Source of the DNA: Ruminococcus flavefaciens MA2007
GTDB lineage: Bacteria; Bacillota; Clostridia; Oscillospirales; Ruminococcaceae
Assembly: GCF_000621845.1 (NCBI RefSeq)
Contig: NZ_JHXF01000010.1
Location: 124,001-188,000, forward strand
DNA: 64,000 nt
Direction of reading: 5' to 3'
The translations under genes and the position numbers were made by a program. Within the stretch, counting starts at the first letter, position 1; each line of letters begins with the position of its first letter. Shown one piece after another: positions 52,827 through 61,806 of this stretch. The notes under the pieces are model-generated. The model was not told the DNA's origin and did not search any database. It saw nothing but the letters and a program-made list of their open reading frames with translations.

Positions 52827-54038
52827 TTACATTAATTTATCAAGTCTGATCTTTATTTCATCAAGGAAGGTCTTTGAATCAACCTTTTTCTTGTTATCAA
52901 GCTTGGAAATGAGATAAAGATCGCCGGTCATTACGCCTTCCTCAATAGTCTGGATAGTAGCTTTTTCGAGCTTGTCAGCGAATGCGCAGAGCTCAGGTGT
53001 GTTATCGAGCTCTCCTCTCTTTCTGAGGGCTCCGCTCCATGCAAATATAGTAGCAACAGAGTTTGTAGATGTCTCTTCACCCTTGAGATATTTGTAATAG
53101 TGACGCTGAACAGTTCCGTGGGCAGCTTCATACTCATAGATTCCGTCAGGTGAAACGAGAACAGAAGTCATCATAGCAAGGCTGCCGTAAGCTGTAGATA
53201 CCATATCAGACATAACGTCGCCGTCGTAGTTCTTACAAGCCCAGATATAGCCGCCGTTTGAACGGATAACTCTTGCTACAGCGTCGTCGATGAGAGTATA
53301 GAAATATTCTATGCCTGCTGCTTCATACTTCTCCTTGTATTCGTTATCGTAGATCTCCTGGAAGATATCCTTGAAGCGGTGGTCGTACTTCTTTGAAATA
53401 GTATCCTTTGAAGCAAACCAAACGTCCTGCTTGAGATCAAGACCGTAATTGAGACAAGCTCTTGCAAAGCCTGCGATAGAAGCGTCAAGGTTGTGAAGTC
53501 CCTGAATGATACCGTCGCACTTTGTAAAATCATGGATAAGTTCGCGTGTCTCATTGCCGTTTTCATCAGTAACAACGAGTTCAGCCTTACTGCCCTTTTT
53601 TACGCGCATTTCAGTATTCTTGTAAACGTCGCCGTATGCGTGACGAGCAATAGTGATTGGCTTTGTCCATGTTGGGATATATGGCTCTATTCCCTTAACG
53701 ATGATAGGAGTACGGAAAACTGTACCGTCAAGAGCGGCACGTATAGTGCCGTTTGGTGACTTCCACATCTGAGAGAGGTTGTACTCAGGCATTCTTGCAG
53801 CGTTAGGTGTGATAGTTGCACACTTTACAGCTACGCCGTACTTTTTTGTAGCCTCAGCGGAGTCTATTGTTACCTGATCCTTAGTCTCTTCTCTGTGCTT
53901 GAGACCAAGATCGTAGTATTCTGTATTAAGCTCTACATATGGTTCAAGGAGAGTTTCCTTTATCCACTGCCAGAGAATCCTTGTCATCTCGTCGCCGTCC
54001 ATTTCGACAAGCGGAGTTTTCATGATTATTTTGGACAT
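52827..54038 (-). CDS. icd: isocitrate dehydrogenase (NADP-type)
   Basis: Oxidative decarboxylation of isocitrate to 2-oxoglutarate. The 403-residue protein belongs to the eukaryote-like NADP-IDH group: [19 protein letters not shown] start, [33 protein letters not shown] (phosphorylation-loop serine and substrate arginines) and [20 protein letters not shown]. Start 54038 follows GGAGGT. In a fermenter its role is glutamate supply and NADPH. Confidence 0.95.
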   Translation of the reverse strand: MSKIIMKTPLVEMDGDEMTRILWQWIKETLLEPYVELNTEYYDLGLKHREETKDQVTIDSAEATKKYGVAVKCATITPNAARMPEYNLSQMWKSPNGTIRAALDGTVFRTPIIVKGIEPYIPTWTKPITIARHAYGDVYKNTEMRVKKGSKAELVVTDENGNETRELIHDFTKCDGIIQGLHNLDASIAGFARACLNYGLDLKQDVWFASKDTISKKYDHRFKDIFQEIYDNEYKEKYEAAGIEYFYTLIDDAVARVIRSNGGYIWACKNYDGDVMSDMVSTAYGSLAMMTSVLVSPDGIYEYEAAHGTVQRHYYKYLKGEETSTNSVATIFAWSGALRKRGELDNTPELCAFADKLEKATIQTIEEGVMTGDLYLISKLDNKKKVDSKTFLDEIKIRLDKLM

Positions 54039-54080
54039 TGTTTTTACCTCCATATTAATTTGCGTTAGGTATTGAATGTT

Positions 54081-54800
54081 TTATATGTAATTATAATACA
54101 AATATCCCAGTATCAATAAATGTAAGGGATAAAAGACATAGAATACCCATTTTGATATTTTTCCTCCCCCTCTTTTGCCGTTATACAGCATAATCACTAT
54201 TCCGGGGATGTATAAACCAAACTTATACCAGTTTGCCGCAAAAATATCAAATTGACCTTTTATAAGATACTCTATAACCGGCAGACAATACCAAGTTGCA
54301 GCAATAGAGTATGCGATACATTGCTTTTTTATCGCCGCGAGCAAATTCAAACGAAAGCGTAAACACTATTGCGGTCATACCCCAATCGCATTTATCGGCA
54401 AAAAACGCGGCAATTGCAATAAGAGGAAGCTTGTATGCAATACTCAGCTTTTTTGTATTAACAATGTTGACACTCAGCAAGCATAACGTAAGCGTTGCTA
54501 TAACACTTGATTGTGTAAAACTGAAGAATGTACCGTAAAAGCCATATGAATATGCAAAATGCGAAATCACTGCGAAAAAATCATTCTTATGTAATATTTT
54601 CGCAGATTTTTTGTGTAATGATAGCCCTCGCAGATGAAATAACACATAACAGGTATTGTAAAACGGCCTATAAAACGCATTATTCCATATGCTAAGGAAT
54701 CACACGGCACAAATATATATGCAAAGTGATCGATAAACATAGCTATAATAGCTATGTACTTTAATTCGGTTGCGTAAAGTCCTCTTTTTTTAGTTTCCAT
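54081..54800 (-). pseudogene. TraX-family membrane protein, split by two frameshifts
   Basis: Three consecutive frames together make one TraX-like protein of about 240 residues: residues 1-75 from 54800 (LYATELKYIAIIAMFIDHFA), a middle part (FFAVISHFAYSYGFYGTFFS) and a C-terminal part (WYCLPVIEYLIKGQFDIF). The first frame change is at a six-base A run at 54575-54580 (one base short), the second at a six-base T run at 54325-54330 (one base extra). The shifts cancel, so the ends share a frame. It could be a recent pseudogene, a switchable gene, or two homopolymer errors in the sequence. Function of TraX relatives is poorly known (membrane acetyltransferase-like). Confidence 0.75.
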
Positions 54801-54812
54801 AAAACTAAAGGA

Positions 54813-56750
54813 TCACTTCATAGACTCTCTTGTAAAGTCAAGAAGTCCGCCTGCAAGCATGATATCCTTAGTACGTCCTGAAAGCTCGCAGAGTACAGGT
54901 ATCTCCTTGCCGTTAGTCTTGTTTACAACAGTAAGCTCGCTCTTTCCGCTCTCAACAGCCTTTCTTACATCTGCGAGAACAAGCTCATCGCCCTGTGAAA
55001 TGCTGTCGTAATCAGCTTCGTTTACGAATGTAAGAGGAAGAATACCTGCATTTATAAGGTTAGCTCTGTGGATACGAGCAAATGACTTAACGAGAACAGC
55101 CTTTACGCCGAGGTAAAGAGGTGCAAGTGCAGCGTGCTCACGTGATGAGCCCTGTCCATAGTTGGAGCCGCCTACGATAATGCTCTTGCCGAGAGATTTA
55201 GCTCTCTCGGGGAAGCTTTCATCGCATACAGCGAAGCAGTGCTGTGATATCTTTGGAATATTTGAACGAAGAGGAAGTATCTTAGCACCAGCAGGCATAA
55301 TGTGGTCTGTGGTGATATTATCGCCGACTTTAAGTGAAACAGGAGCGTCTATTGTCTCAAGAAGCGGTGCTGTCTCAGGATATGGCTTGATGTTTGGTCC
55401 GCGGAGGATCTCTACGCTGTCCATTTCCTCAACAGATGCAGGAGGAACGATCATATTATCGTTGATGACAAATTCCTCAGGAAGCTTGAATTCAGGCATA
55501 TCACCAAGCTCTCTCGGATCAGTGAGATAACCTGTAAGTGCTGAAACAGCAGCCATTTCAGGTGATACGAGGTAGATCTGACCGTCTTTAGTGCCTGAAC
55601 GGCCTTCAAAGTTTCTGTTAAAGGTTCTGAGAGAGATACCCTTTGAGTTAGGAGACTGTCCCATACCGATGCATGGACCACAAGCACTTTCGAGGATTCT
55701 TGCACCTGCGTCGATAAGTATAGAAAGGGCACCGTTCTGAGCAAGCATATTGAGGACCTGCTTAGAGCCGGGAGCTATTGCAAGCGATACATCAGGATTT
55801 ACAGTCTTGCCCTTGAGGATGTGAGCGACCTTGAGCATATCAAGAAGTGATGAGTTCGTGCATGAACCGATACATACCTGATCTATCTTGAGTCTGCCTA
55901 TCTCCTCAACGCTCTTAACGTTATCAGGAGAATGAGGACAGGCAGCAAGAGGAACAAGCTCGCTGAGGTTTATCTGAAGCTCCTCGTCGTATACAGCGTC
56001 AGGATCAGCAGCAAGAGGAGTCCATACCTCTTCACGCTTCTGAGCTTTAAGGAACTGCTTTGTTATTTCATCTGAAGGGAAGATGGAAGTTGTAGCGCCA
56101 AGCTCTGCACCCATATTTGTTATAGTAGCTCTTTCAGGAACTGAAAGAGTCTTTACGCCTTCGCCGCAGTACTCTATCACCTTGCCTACGCCGCCTTTAA
56201 CGGACATTCTTCTGAGAACTTCAAGGATAACGTCCTTAGCAGCTACCCAAGGTCTGAGCTTTCCTGTGAGTTCAACTTTAACTACTTTTGGGCAGGTTAT
56301 GTAATATGCGCCGCCGCCCATAGCTACAGCAACATCAAGTCCGCCTGCACCGATAGCGATCATACCTATACCGCCGCCTGTAGGTGTATGGCTGTCAGAG
56401 CCGATAAGAGTCTTTCCCGGGATACCGAAACGCTCAAGATGAACCTGATGACAGATTCCGTTACCGGGGCGTGAGAAGTAAATACCATGCTTCTTTGCTA
56501 CACTGCCGATGAATCTGTGATCGTCAGCATTCTCGAAACCGCTCTGGAGAGTATTGTGATCTATGTAAGCAACTGAACGCTCGGTCTTTACGCGAGGAAC
56601 GCCTATAGCTTCAAATTCGAGGTAAGCCATTGTGCCTGTAGCGTCCTGAGTAAGAGTCTGGTCGATACGGATACCGATCTCCTGACCTTTTACATATTCG
56701 CCGTCAACCAAGTGTGCTTTGAGGATCTTTTCAGTTAAAGTTAAACCCAT
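54813..56750 (-). CDS. acn: aconitate hydratase
   Basis: Isomerises citrate to isocitrate with a [4Fe-4S] cluster. The 645-residue protein is of the short bacterial/mitochondrial-like type. Cluster ligands lie in IGSCTNSSLLD and ACGPCIGMGQSPNSKG; SDSHTPTGGGIGMIAIGAGG and the C-terminal swivel domain GGSNYGQGSSREHAA are present. It is first in acn-icd-rex, the promoter of which overlaps a Rex-like box. Fixed length and motifs make LeuC/HacA unlikely. Confidence 0.93.
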   Translation of the reverse strand: MGLTLTEKILKAHLVDGEYVKGQEIGIRIDQTLTQDATGTMAYLEFEAIGVPRVKTERSVAYIDHNTLQSGFENADDHRFIGSVAKKHGIYFSRPGNGICHQVHLERFGIPGKTLIGSDSHTPTGGGIGMIAIGAGGLDVAVAMGGGAYYITCPKVVKVELTGKLRPWVAAKDVILEVLRRMSVKGGVGKVIEYCGEGVKTLSVPERATITNMGAELGATTSIFPSDEITKQFLKAQKREEVWTPLAADPDAVYDEELQINLSELVPLAACPHSPDNVKSVEEIGRLKIDQVCIGSCTNSSLLDMLKVAHILKGKTVNPDVSLAIAPGSKQVLNMLAQNGALSILIDAGARILESACGPCIGMGQSPNSKGISLRTFNRNFEGRSGTKDGQIYLVSPEMAAVSALTGYLTDPRELGDMPEFKLPEEFVINDNMIVPPASVEEMDSVEILRGPNIKPYPETAPLLETIDAPVSLKVGDNITTDHIMPAGAKILPLRSNIPKISQHCFAVCDESFPERAKSLGKSIIVGGSNYGQGSSREHAALAPLYLGVKAVLVKSFARIHRANLINAGILPLTFVNEADYDSISQGDELVLADVRKAVESGKSELTVVNKTNGKEIPVLCELSGRTKDIMLAGGLLDFTRESMK

Positions 56751-56789
56751 TGAAGATCATTCCTTTCAATACATAAAAAATACATATTT

Positions 56790-56818
56790 ATTTTACAACA
56801 TTTCACGCAGTTTGTCAA
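56790..56818 (-). promoter_or_regulatory. acn-icd-rex promoter
   Basis: TTGACA and TAAAAT on minus, 17 bases apart, about 40 bases before acn. Confidence 0.75.
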
Positions 56819-56829
56819 GAATTAAACAA
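56812..56829 (-). promoter_or_regulatory. candidate Rex box over the acn -35
   Basis: TTGTTTAATTCTTGACAA on minus matches 12 of 14 fixed positions of the Rex consensus and contains the -35 element, an ideal place for repression. Confidence 0.65.
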
Positions 56830-56846
56830 AGTTTTTTATAAGAAAC

Positions 56847-56876
56847 AAAAAGAGCCTCATGTGAAGCTCTTTTTTT
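56847..56876 (-). terminator. terminator of the ABC exporter unit
   Basis: AAAGAGCTTCA/TGAGGCTCTTT (one G-T pair) with a short loop and a T run on minus. Confidence 0.75.
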
Positions 56877-56879
56877 ACA

Positions 56880-58619
56880 TTATGAAGCGAACTGACTGTT
56901 GTACAGTTCCGCGTAAAATCCGCCTTTTTTCATAAGTTCGCCGTGACTTCCCTGCTCTATGATATTTCCCTGTTTCATGACAAGGATAACATCTGAGCTC
57001 TTGATGGTAGAAAGTCTGTGTGCTATAACGAAGCTTGTTCTGCCCTCCATAAGCTTCTGAAAAGCTTTCTGTATCCTCTGCTCGGTGCGAAGGTCTATAG
57101 AGCTTGTTGCTTCATCAAGGATAAGCATCGGCGGATCCATGAGCATAATTCGAGCTATACAGATAAGCTGTTTTTGTCCCTGAGACAGACCGCTGTCCTC
57201 ACTGATGACCGTGTCATAGCCTTGCGGCAGTCTTTTTATGAAGCCGTGCGCATAGACAGATTTTGCGGCTTCGATTATCTGCTCCCGTGTTGCATCAGGT
57301 GCTCCGTAGGCGATATTTTCAGCTACAGTGCCTGTAAACACCCATGTTTCCTGCAATACCATGCCGAAGCAGCTTCTCAGGCTGTCACGGGTGATATCGT
57401 TGATATTTTTGCCTGATATCCTTATATTTCCGCTATTTATACCGTAAAAGCGGAGCAGCAGATTTATAATTGTGGATTTACCACAGCCTGTAGGTCCTAC
57501 GATAGCTATGCGCTGACCACTTTTTACATCAAGAGTGAAGTTTTCAATAAGCTTCCTGTCGGGGGTGTACGAGAAGAAAACGCTGTCAAATTCAAGACTT
57601 CCGTCGCATGAGGTAAGCTTTTCCTTATCAGAATCGTCGGGAACTTCTTCTTCATCAAGTACATCAAATACTCGCTTCGCAGAGGCTATGGCGTTCTGAA
57701 GCTCTGCGATAACTCCTGATATTTCGTTAAAGGGCTTTGTGTACTGATTGGCATAGGCAAGAAAGCTTGACAGCTTACCTACTGACATATATCCTATTAT
57801 TGATGAATAGCCTATAACTCCGAGAGCGCCAAGCATACCTACTGCCGCGTAGATAAGTCCGTTTACAAATCTGGTGGTAGGATTTGTCATTGAGCTGAAA
57901 AACGTAGCCTTTGCGCCGATTTTGCCGTAAGCTGTATTTATTTCGTCGAAGCGCTTTTCTGCTCTTTCGTCATAGACAAAAGCCTTGACTATTTTCTGAT
58001 TTCCTGCCATTTCCTCAGCAAGTCCTACCATATCGCCGCGAAGCTTGGACTGCTTCATATATGAATCGTGAGAAGCCTTTGTTATACGCGAAGCTGCGAC
58101 AAACGAAAGAGGTGTAAGAATTACAACAACAATGGCTATCTTTACATTTATGGTCATCATAAATATAAGTGTGCCGATTATTGTAACTATACCGCTGAAA
58201 AACTGCGTAAATCCCTGCAATAAGCCGTCGGAGATTATCTCAATGTCGTTGATGACGCGGCTTGTAAGTTCACCTTTTGTATGTCCGTCGATATACTTCA
58301 GCGGAACTCTTTCAAGCTTGTTGAATATATCGGCTCTCAGGTCACGTATTGTCAGAAAAGCAAGTTTGTTTGTGCATAAACTCATTAGCCACTGAAAAAA
58401 CGTACTTGCAATTACTATAACAGCAAGAGTTATAATGATTTTCAGAAGCTTGTCGAAGTCAACGTTCCCTTTTCCGACACAACAGTCTACTGCTTCGCCG
58501 ATAAATACAGGTACAGACAGAGAAAGCGCTACGCCGAGACCTGCAAAAAGCACCGTCAAAATAAAGAATTTCATATAAGGGCGAGCGTATGAAAAAACAC
58601 GCTTTAATGTTTTAAGCAT
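56880..58619 (-). CDS. ABC exporter half-transporter with canonical ATPase site
   Basis: A 579-residue type IV (MDR-like) ABC half-transporter with six membrane helices (1-310) and an ATPase domain: Walker A GPTGCGKSTIIN, signature LSQGQ (not LSGGQ), Walker B LILDEATSSID with the catalytic Glu, and IAHRLST. ATG 58619 overlaps the upstream ABC gene by eight bases. Together they form a heterodimer; substrate unknown (drug, lipid or peptide). Confidence 0.9.
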   Translation of the reverse strand: MLKTLKRVFSYARPYMKFFILTVLFAGLGVALSLSVPVFIGEAVDCCVGKGNVDFDKLLKIIITLAVIVIASTFFQWLMSLCTNKLAFLTIRDLRADIFNKLERVPLKYIDGHTKGELTSRVINDIEIISDGLLQGFTQFFSGIVTIIGTLIFMMTINVKIAIVVVILTPLSFVAASRITKASHDSYMKQSKLRGDMVGLAEEMAGNQKIVKAFVYDERAEKRFDEINTAYGKIGAKATFFSSMTNPTTRFVNGLIYAAVGMLGALGVIGYSSIIGYMSVGKLSSFLAYANQYTKPFNEISGVIAELQNAIASAKRVFDVLDEEEVPDDSDKEKLTSCDGSLEFDSVFFSYTPDRKLIENFTLDVKSGQRIAIVGPTGCGKSTIINLLLRFYGINSGNIRISGKNINDITRDSLRSCFGMVLQETWVFTGTVAENIAYGAPDATREQIIEAAKSVYAHGFIKRLPQGYDTVISEDSGLSQGQKQLICIARIMLMDPPMLILDEATSSIDLRTEQRIQKAFQKLMEGRTSFVIAHRLSTIKSSDVILVMKQGNIIEQGSHGELMKKGGFYAELYNSQFAS

Positions 58620-60345
58620 TGTTCTCACTCTCCTTCTGTGTCATTTGCGAACGGTATATCTCATTATATACCTCACAGTTATCGACAAGTTCATCGTGAG
58701 TACCGATTCCGACGGCTTCTCCGTCGTCCATGACGATTATTTTGTCGGCGTCTTTAAGCGAAGTTGTTCTCTGAGAGATCATAACAACAGTGGTATTCGG
58801 CATATCACTGCTGAGCGCTCTTCTCAGGGCAAGGTCTGTTTTATAATCCAGAGCACTGGTCGAATCATCGAGAATTAGGATATCAGGCGAACCTATAAGT
58901 GCACGGGCAATAGCGATTCTTTGCTTCTGACCGCCTGAAAGGTTCTTTCCTCCCTGTGAAATTATTGTATCAAGTCCGTTTTTAGTTTGCTTAACAAATT
59001 CCCATGCCTGAGCGATCTTCAAAGCAGAGATTATTTCATCGTCAGTAGCGTCAGCTTTTCTCCAGCGCATATTTTCACGGATAGTTCCTGAGAAAAGAAC
59101 TGCTTTCTGCGGTACTGTGCCTATCCTGCTTCTGAGCTCGTACGAGTCGAAGTCATTGACATTTACTCCCGATACGTTCACTTCGCCGTTTGTTGCACGA
59201 TAAAAGCATGGTATAAGGTTGGCAAGTGTAGACTTTCCGCAGCCTGTGCCGCCGATTATGCCAAGCATTTGTCCTTTTCTCAGCGAAAAGCTTATATTCT
59301 TTACCGAATAATCGCCTGCGCCCTCATATGAGAAAGAAACATCGTTAAATTCGATAATGTTCGCTGATTTATTATCAAAATCAGCTACATCACCGCTTTT
59401 TTCGGCCGGAAGTACAAATACCTCGCTTATTCTGTTAGCTGAAGCAAGAGCTTTTGTGAAAATAACGATAAGATTTGCAAGAACAACAAGTGCAAGGAGT
59501 ATCTGTGTCATGTAGTTGGTAAACGCTGTCAGCTCCCCCTGAGTAAGTCCGCCGATATTTATGCGTTTTCCGCCGAACCATATTACTGCAACGATACCGA
59601 GGTTCATTACCATGAATGCTACAGGATTGAGTATTGCTGATATTTTGCCGACTGCAATGGAACAAGCGGAGATTTCGACTACGGCTTCTTTAAATTCGTC
59701 GATTTCCTCCTGCTGACGTGAAAAAGCGCGTATTACTCTTGCTCCTTCCAGTCCTTCGCGTGTTAAAGTTGATGCTCTGTCAAGACATTTCTGCGTTTTT
59801 TTGTACATAGGAACGGTCTTTTTCATTATAAGGAATGTAATTATGGAAATAAGCGGAGCAACTACAAAGAAAATAAGCGAAAGCTTAACATCTATAGTCA
59901 CAGCCATTACAGCGGCTCCTATAACAAGAAAAGGAGCTCTTACCGCAAGGCGGATAAACATATTGACACCGTTCTGAACTGTGTTTGAGTCGTTGGTCAG
60001 CCTGTTTACAAGAGAAGAAGTACCTATTTTATCAATATTGCTGTAGGAAAGCTTATTGATATGCTTATATAATGCCGAGCGAAGCTCCGTGCCAAAGCCG
60101 TAAGCACATTTTGCAGCGAGATACTGGCAGGTCAGAGCAAAACAAAGTCCGCAGACTCCAAGCAAAACTATCAGTTCGCTCATTCTGAAAATATAGGAGC
60201 TGTCGTTCCTGCCTATACCGTTGTCGATTATCTTAGCCATTACAACAGGTACTATAAGCTCAAAAATCGCTTCCAAGAGCTTGAAAAAAGGTCCGAATAT
60301 GAGCTCTTTCTTGTAATTTTTCAGATATTTCAAAAGATCCTTCAT
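58612..60345 (-). CDS. ABC exporter half-transporter with degenerate ATPase site
   Basis: A 577-residue half-transporter with six helices and an ATPase domain: Walker A GGTGCGKSTLAN, signature NLSGGQKQR, Walker B LILDDSTSALD. The catalytic glutamate after Walker B is aspartate. Its own Walker site pairs with the partner's non-standard LSQGQ, giving one degenerate and one intact site, as in LmrCD or TM287/288. It follows the nucleotidyltransferase gene by 77 bases. Confidence 0.9.
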   Translation of the reverse strand: MKDLLKYLKNYKKELIFGPFFKLLEAIFELIVPVVMAKIIDNGIGRNDSSYIFRMSELIVLLGVCGLCFALTCQYLAAKCAYGFGTELRSALYKHINKLSYSNIDKIGTSSLVNRLTNDSNTVQNGVNMFIRLAVRAPFLVIGAAVMAVTIDVKLSLIFFVVAPLISIITFLIMKKTVPMYKKTQKCLDRASTLTREGLEGARVIRAFSRQQEEIDEFKEAVVEISACSIAVGKISAILNPVAFMVMNLGIVAVIWFGGKRINIGGLTQGELTAFTNYMTQILLALVVLANLIVIFTKALASANRISEVFVLPAEKSGDVADFDNKSANIIEFNDVSFSYEGAGDYSVKNISFSLRKGQMLGIIGGTGCGKSTLANLIPCFYRATNGEVNVSGVNVNDFDSYELRSRIGTVPQKAVLFSGTIRENMRWRKADATDDEIISALKIAQAWEFVKQTKNGLDTIISQGGKNLSGGQKQRIAIARALIGSPDILILDDSTSALDYKTDLALRRALSSDMPNTTVVMISQRTTSLKDADKIIVMDDGEAVGIGTHDELVDNCEVYNEIYRSQMTQKESENNA

Positions 60346-60380
60346 TTGTTATCAAAACACCCGCTTTTTCCATACATAGG

Positions 60381-60414
60381 CAACGACACTTCTGAATCAT
60401 CAAAAGTGCCGTTG
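60381..60414 (-). terminator. hairpin between the UDPGP-family and ABC genes
   Basis: Eleven-base near-perfect stem CAACGGCACTT/AAGTGTCGTTG (one G-T pair) with a 12-base loop. There is no T run on minus, so it may be an RNA-processing or attenuation element. Confidence 0.4.
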
Positions 60415-60422
60415 TTTTACTT

Positions 60423-61655
60423 TTATATATTTACGCCGTTTGCTTTAAGAAGCTCTCTTGCAGAATCAACAGAATCAACGCCTGTTGCATTTTTTACAGG
60501 AGCAAATTCCTTTTCACGAACAACTTCGTACGCAAGGCAGCTGTCCTGCATATGTACCATATCAAGAACCAGAGTCTCGAATTTATGGCCGTTTGGCTCT
60601 GTTGGGATAACATACTCGCCGTTATCGTTCATAAAAGGTATCTTCTTGTCAACTATATGAACAGGGAGCTTTTTATCGCATATCTCTTCAAGCTTTGCAA
60701 CATTGAAAAGATAATTGAGGATAACGCCGTATTTATATGCGAGCTCTCCGTTTTCGTTTAGAAGAGTACGCATTTCTTCTGTCATCTCGTAGTATTCAAC
60801 GATAGAAGGCATACCGTCCTCAAGGCAGAGAACTCCGACCTTTTCATCAGGTGAAGCCTTGCTGACTACCTTGCCGCCTGACTGGAGACCTGATTTTATA
60901 ACAGCTCCGATGAAGCCCGGATCGGCAATGCGCTGAAGAACATTGTCAACAGCAAAGACATTGAGCCATTCTACGCCTTTTTCCTTTATCTCGTCAAGAA
61001 AACCTGCTCTTACAAGAGACGAGAACCAGCCGCCGTTTCCGTTTGGCGATATAGATATCTTTGATTCGCTCTCCATGAGTACCTTGCCGCTGAAATCAAC
61101 GGAAGGAGCCATATCCTGTATAAAGAAGCGGATATACTGAGGATCATATCCGAAATAATTCTTTTCCTTGAAGAACTCTGTTGTATCCTTGTGGTTCTTC
61201 TCGCTTGTCATGATATAGAGATGTATCCATGTATCAGCAAGCTTTACAACGTCCATCAGATTGTTGATAAGGCACTCAAAAATATAAAGTTCTTTGTTTA
61301 CGCCTATATTAAACATTCCCTTTGGCTTGTCAAAACCAAGTCTTGTGCCCTGTCCGCCTGCTAAAAGAACGGCAGCTGCCTTGCCTGCCTTTATAGCTTC
61401 GATTCCTGTTTTGATATATTCATCGCTGTTTTTTGCGATATCATCTATTGTTACAGCACCCAGCGGCTCGAATTTGCCGCGGACTGAATTGCTGTTTTTT
61501 TCAGCATTAAGATTGTGGAGAACAGAAAAATCAATTATCTCTATCTGATCAAGAAGCTCCTGCTTTCCGGCTTCGTCAAGTTCGTCATAGTGTTTTAAAA
61601 TATGTTCCTGTCCGTAATTTGAGAGAATACGGAGCGCGTTGTCTCGATTTATCAT
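60423..61655 (-). CDS. UDPGP-family sugar-1-phosphate uridylyltransferase
   Basis: A 410-residue eukaryote-like UDP-sugar pyrophosphorylase (UDPGP family: UDP-GlcNAc/UDP-glucose pyrophosphorylases). The nucleotide motif VLLAGGQGTRLGFDKPKGMF lies near residues 96-115; NGNGGWFSSL and VVSKASPDEKVGVLCLEDG follow. The UAP1-like features (PKGMF, EYYEMTEEM) suggest UDP-GlcNAc, but glucose-1-phosphate cannot be excluded. It is different from bacterial GalU and GlmU. It has its own consensus promoter. Confidence 0.87.
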   Translation of the reverse strand: MINRDNALRILSNYGQEHILKHYDELDEAGKQELLDQIEIIDFSVLHNLNAEKNSNSVRGKFEPLGAVTIDDIAKNSDEYIKTGIEAIKAGKAAAVLLAGGQGTRLGFDKPKGMFNIGVNKELYIFECLINNLMDVVKLADTWIHLYIMTSEKNHKDTTEFFKEKNYFGYDPQYIRFFIQDMAPSVDFSGKVLMESESKISISPNGNGGWFSSLVRAGFLDEIKEKGVEWLNVFAVDNVLQRIADPGFIGAVIKSGLQSGGKVVSKASPDEKVGVLCLEDGMPSIVEYYEMTEEMRTLLNENGELAYKYGVILNYLFNVAKLEEICDKKLPVHIVDKKIPFMNDNGEYVIPTEPNGHKFETLVLDMVHMQDSCLAYEVVREKEFAPVKNATGVDSVDSARELLKANGVNI

Positions 61656-61697
61656 AAACTCCTCCTTGAAAGCGGTTTTTACCGCATGATTTTATTT

Positions 61698-61726
61698 ATT
61701 ATAGCATAAGATATTAAAATAGTCAA
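61698..61726 (-). promoter_or_regulatory. promoter of the UDPGP-family gene
   Basis: TTGACT and TATAAT 17 bases apart on minus. A GCGGT/ACCGC hairpin lies in the short leader. Confidence 0.8.
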
Positions 61727-61771
61727 TGGCATTAATGTACAATATTTTGCTATTTATTGCTGTATTGATAA

Positions 61772-61801
61772 AAAAACAGCTGTCTAATCAGACAGCTGTT
61801 T
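61772..61801 (-). terminator. terminator of the sortase unit
   Basis: AAACAGCTGTCT/AGACAGCTGTTT with a four-base loop followed by a T run on minus. Confidence 0.85.
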
Positions 61802-61806
61802 GGTGA

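Noticed and set aside
54081-54800. Three separate small membrane genes
   Set aside because: The three frames continue one TraX-like protein; breaks fall exactly at homopolymer runs and the middle and last pieces lack ribosome sites.
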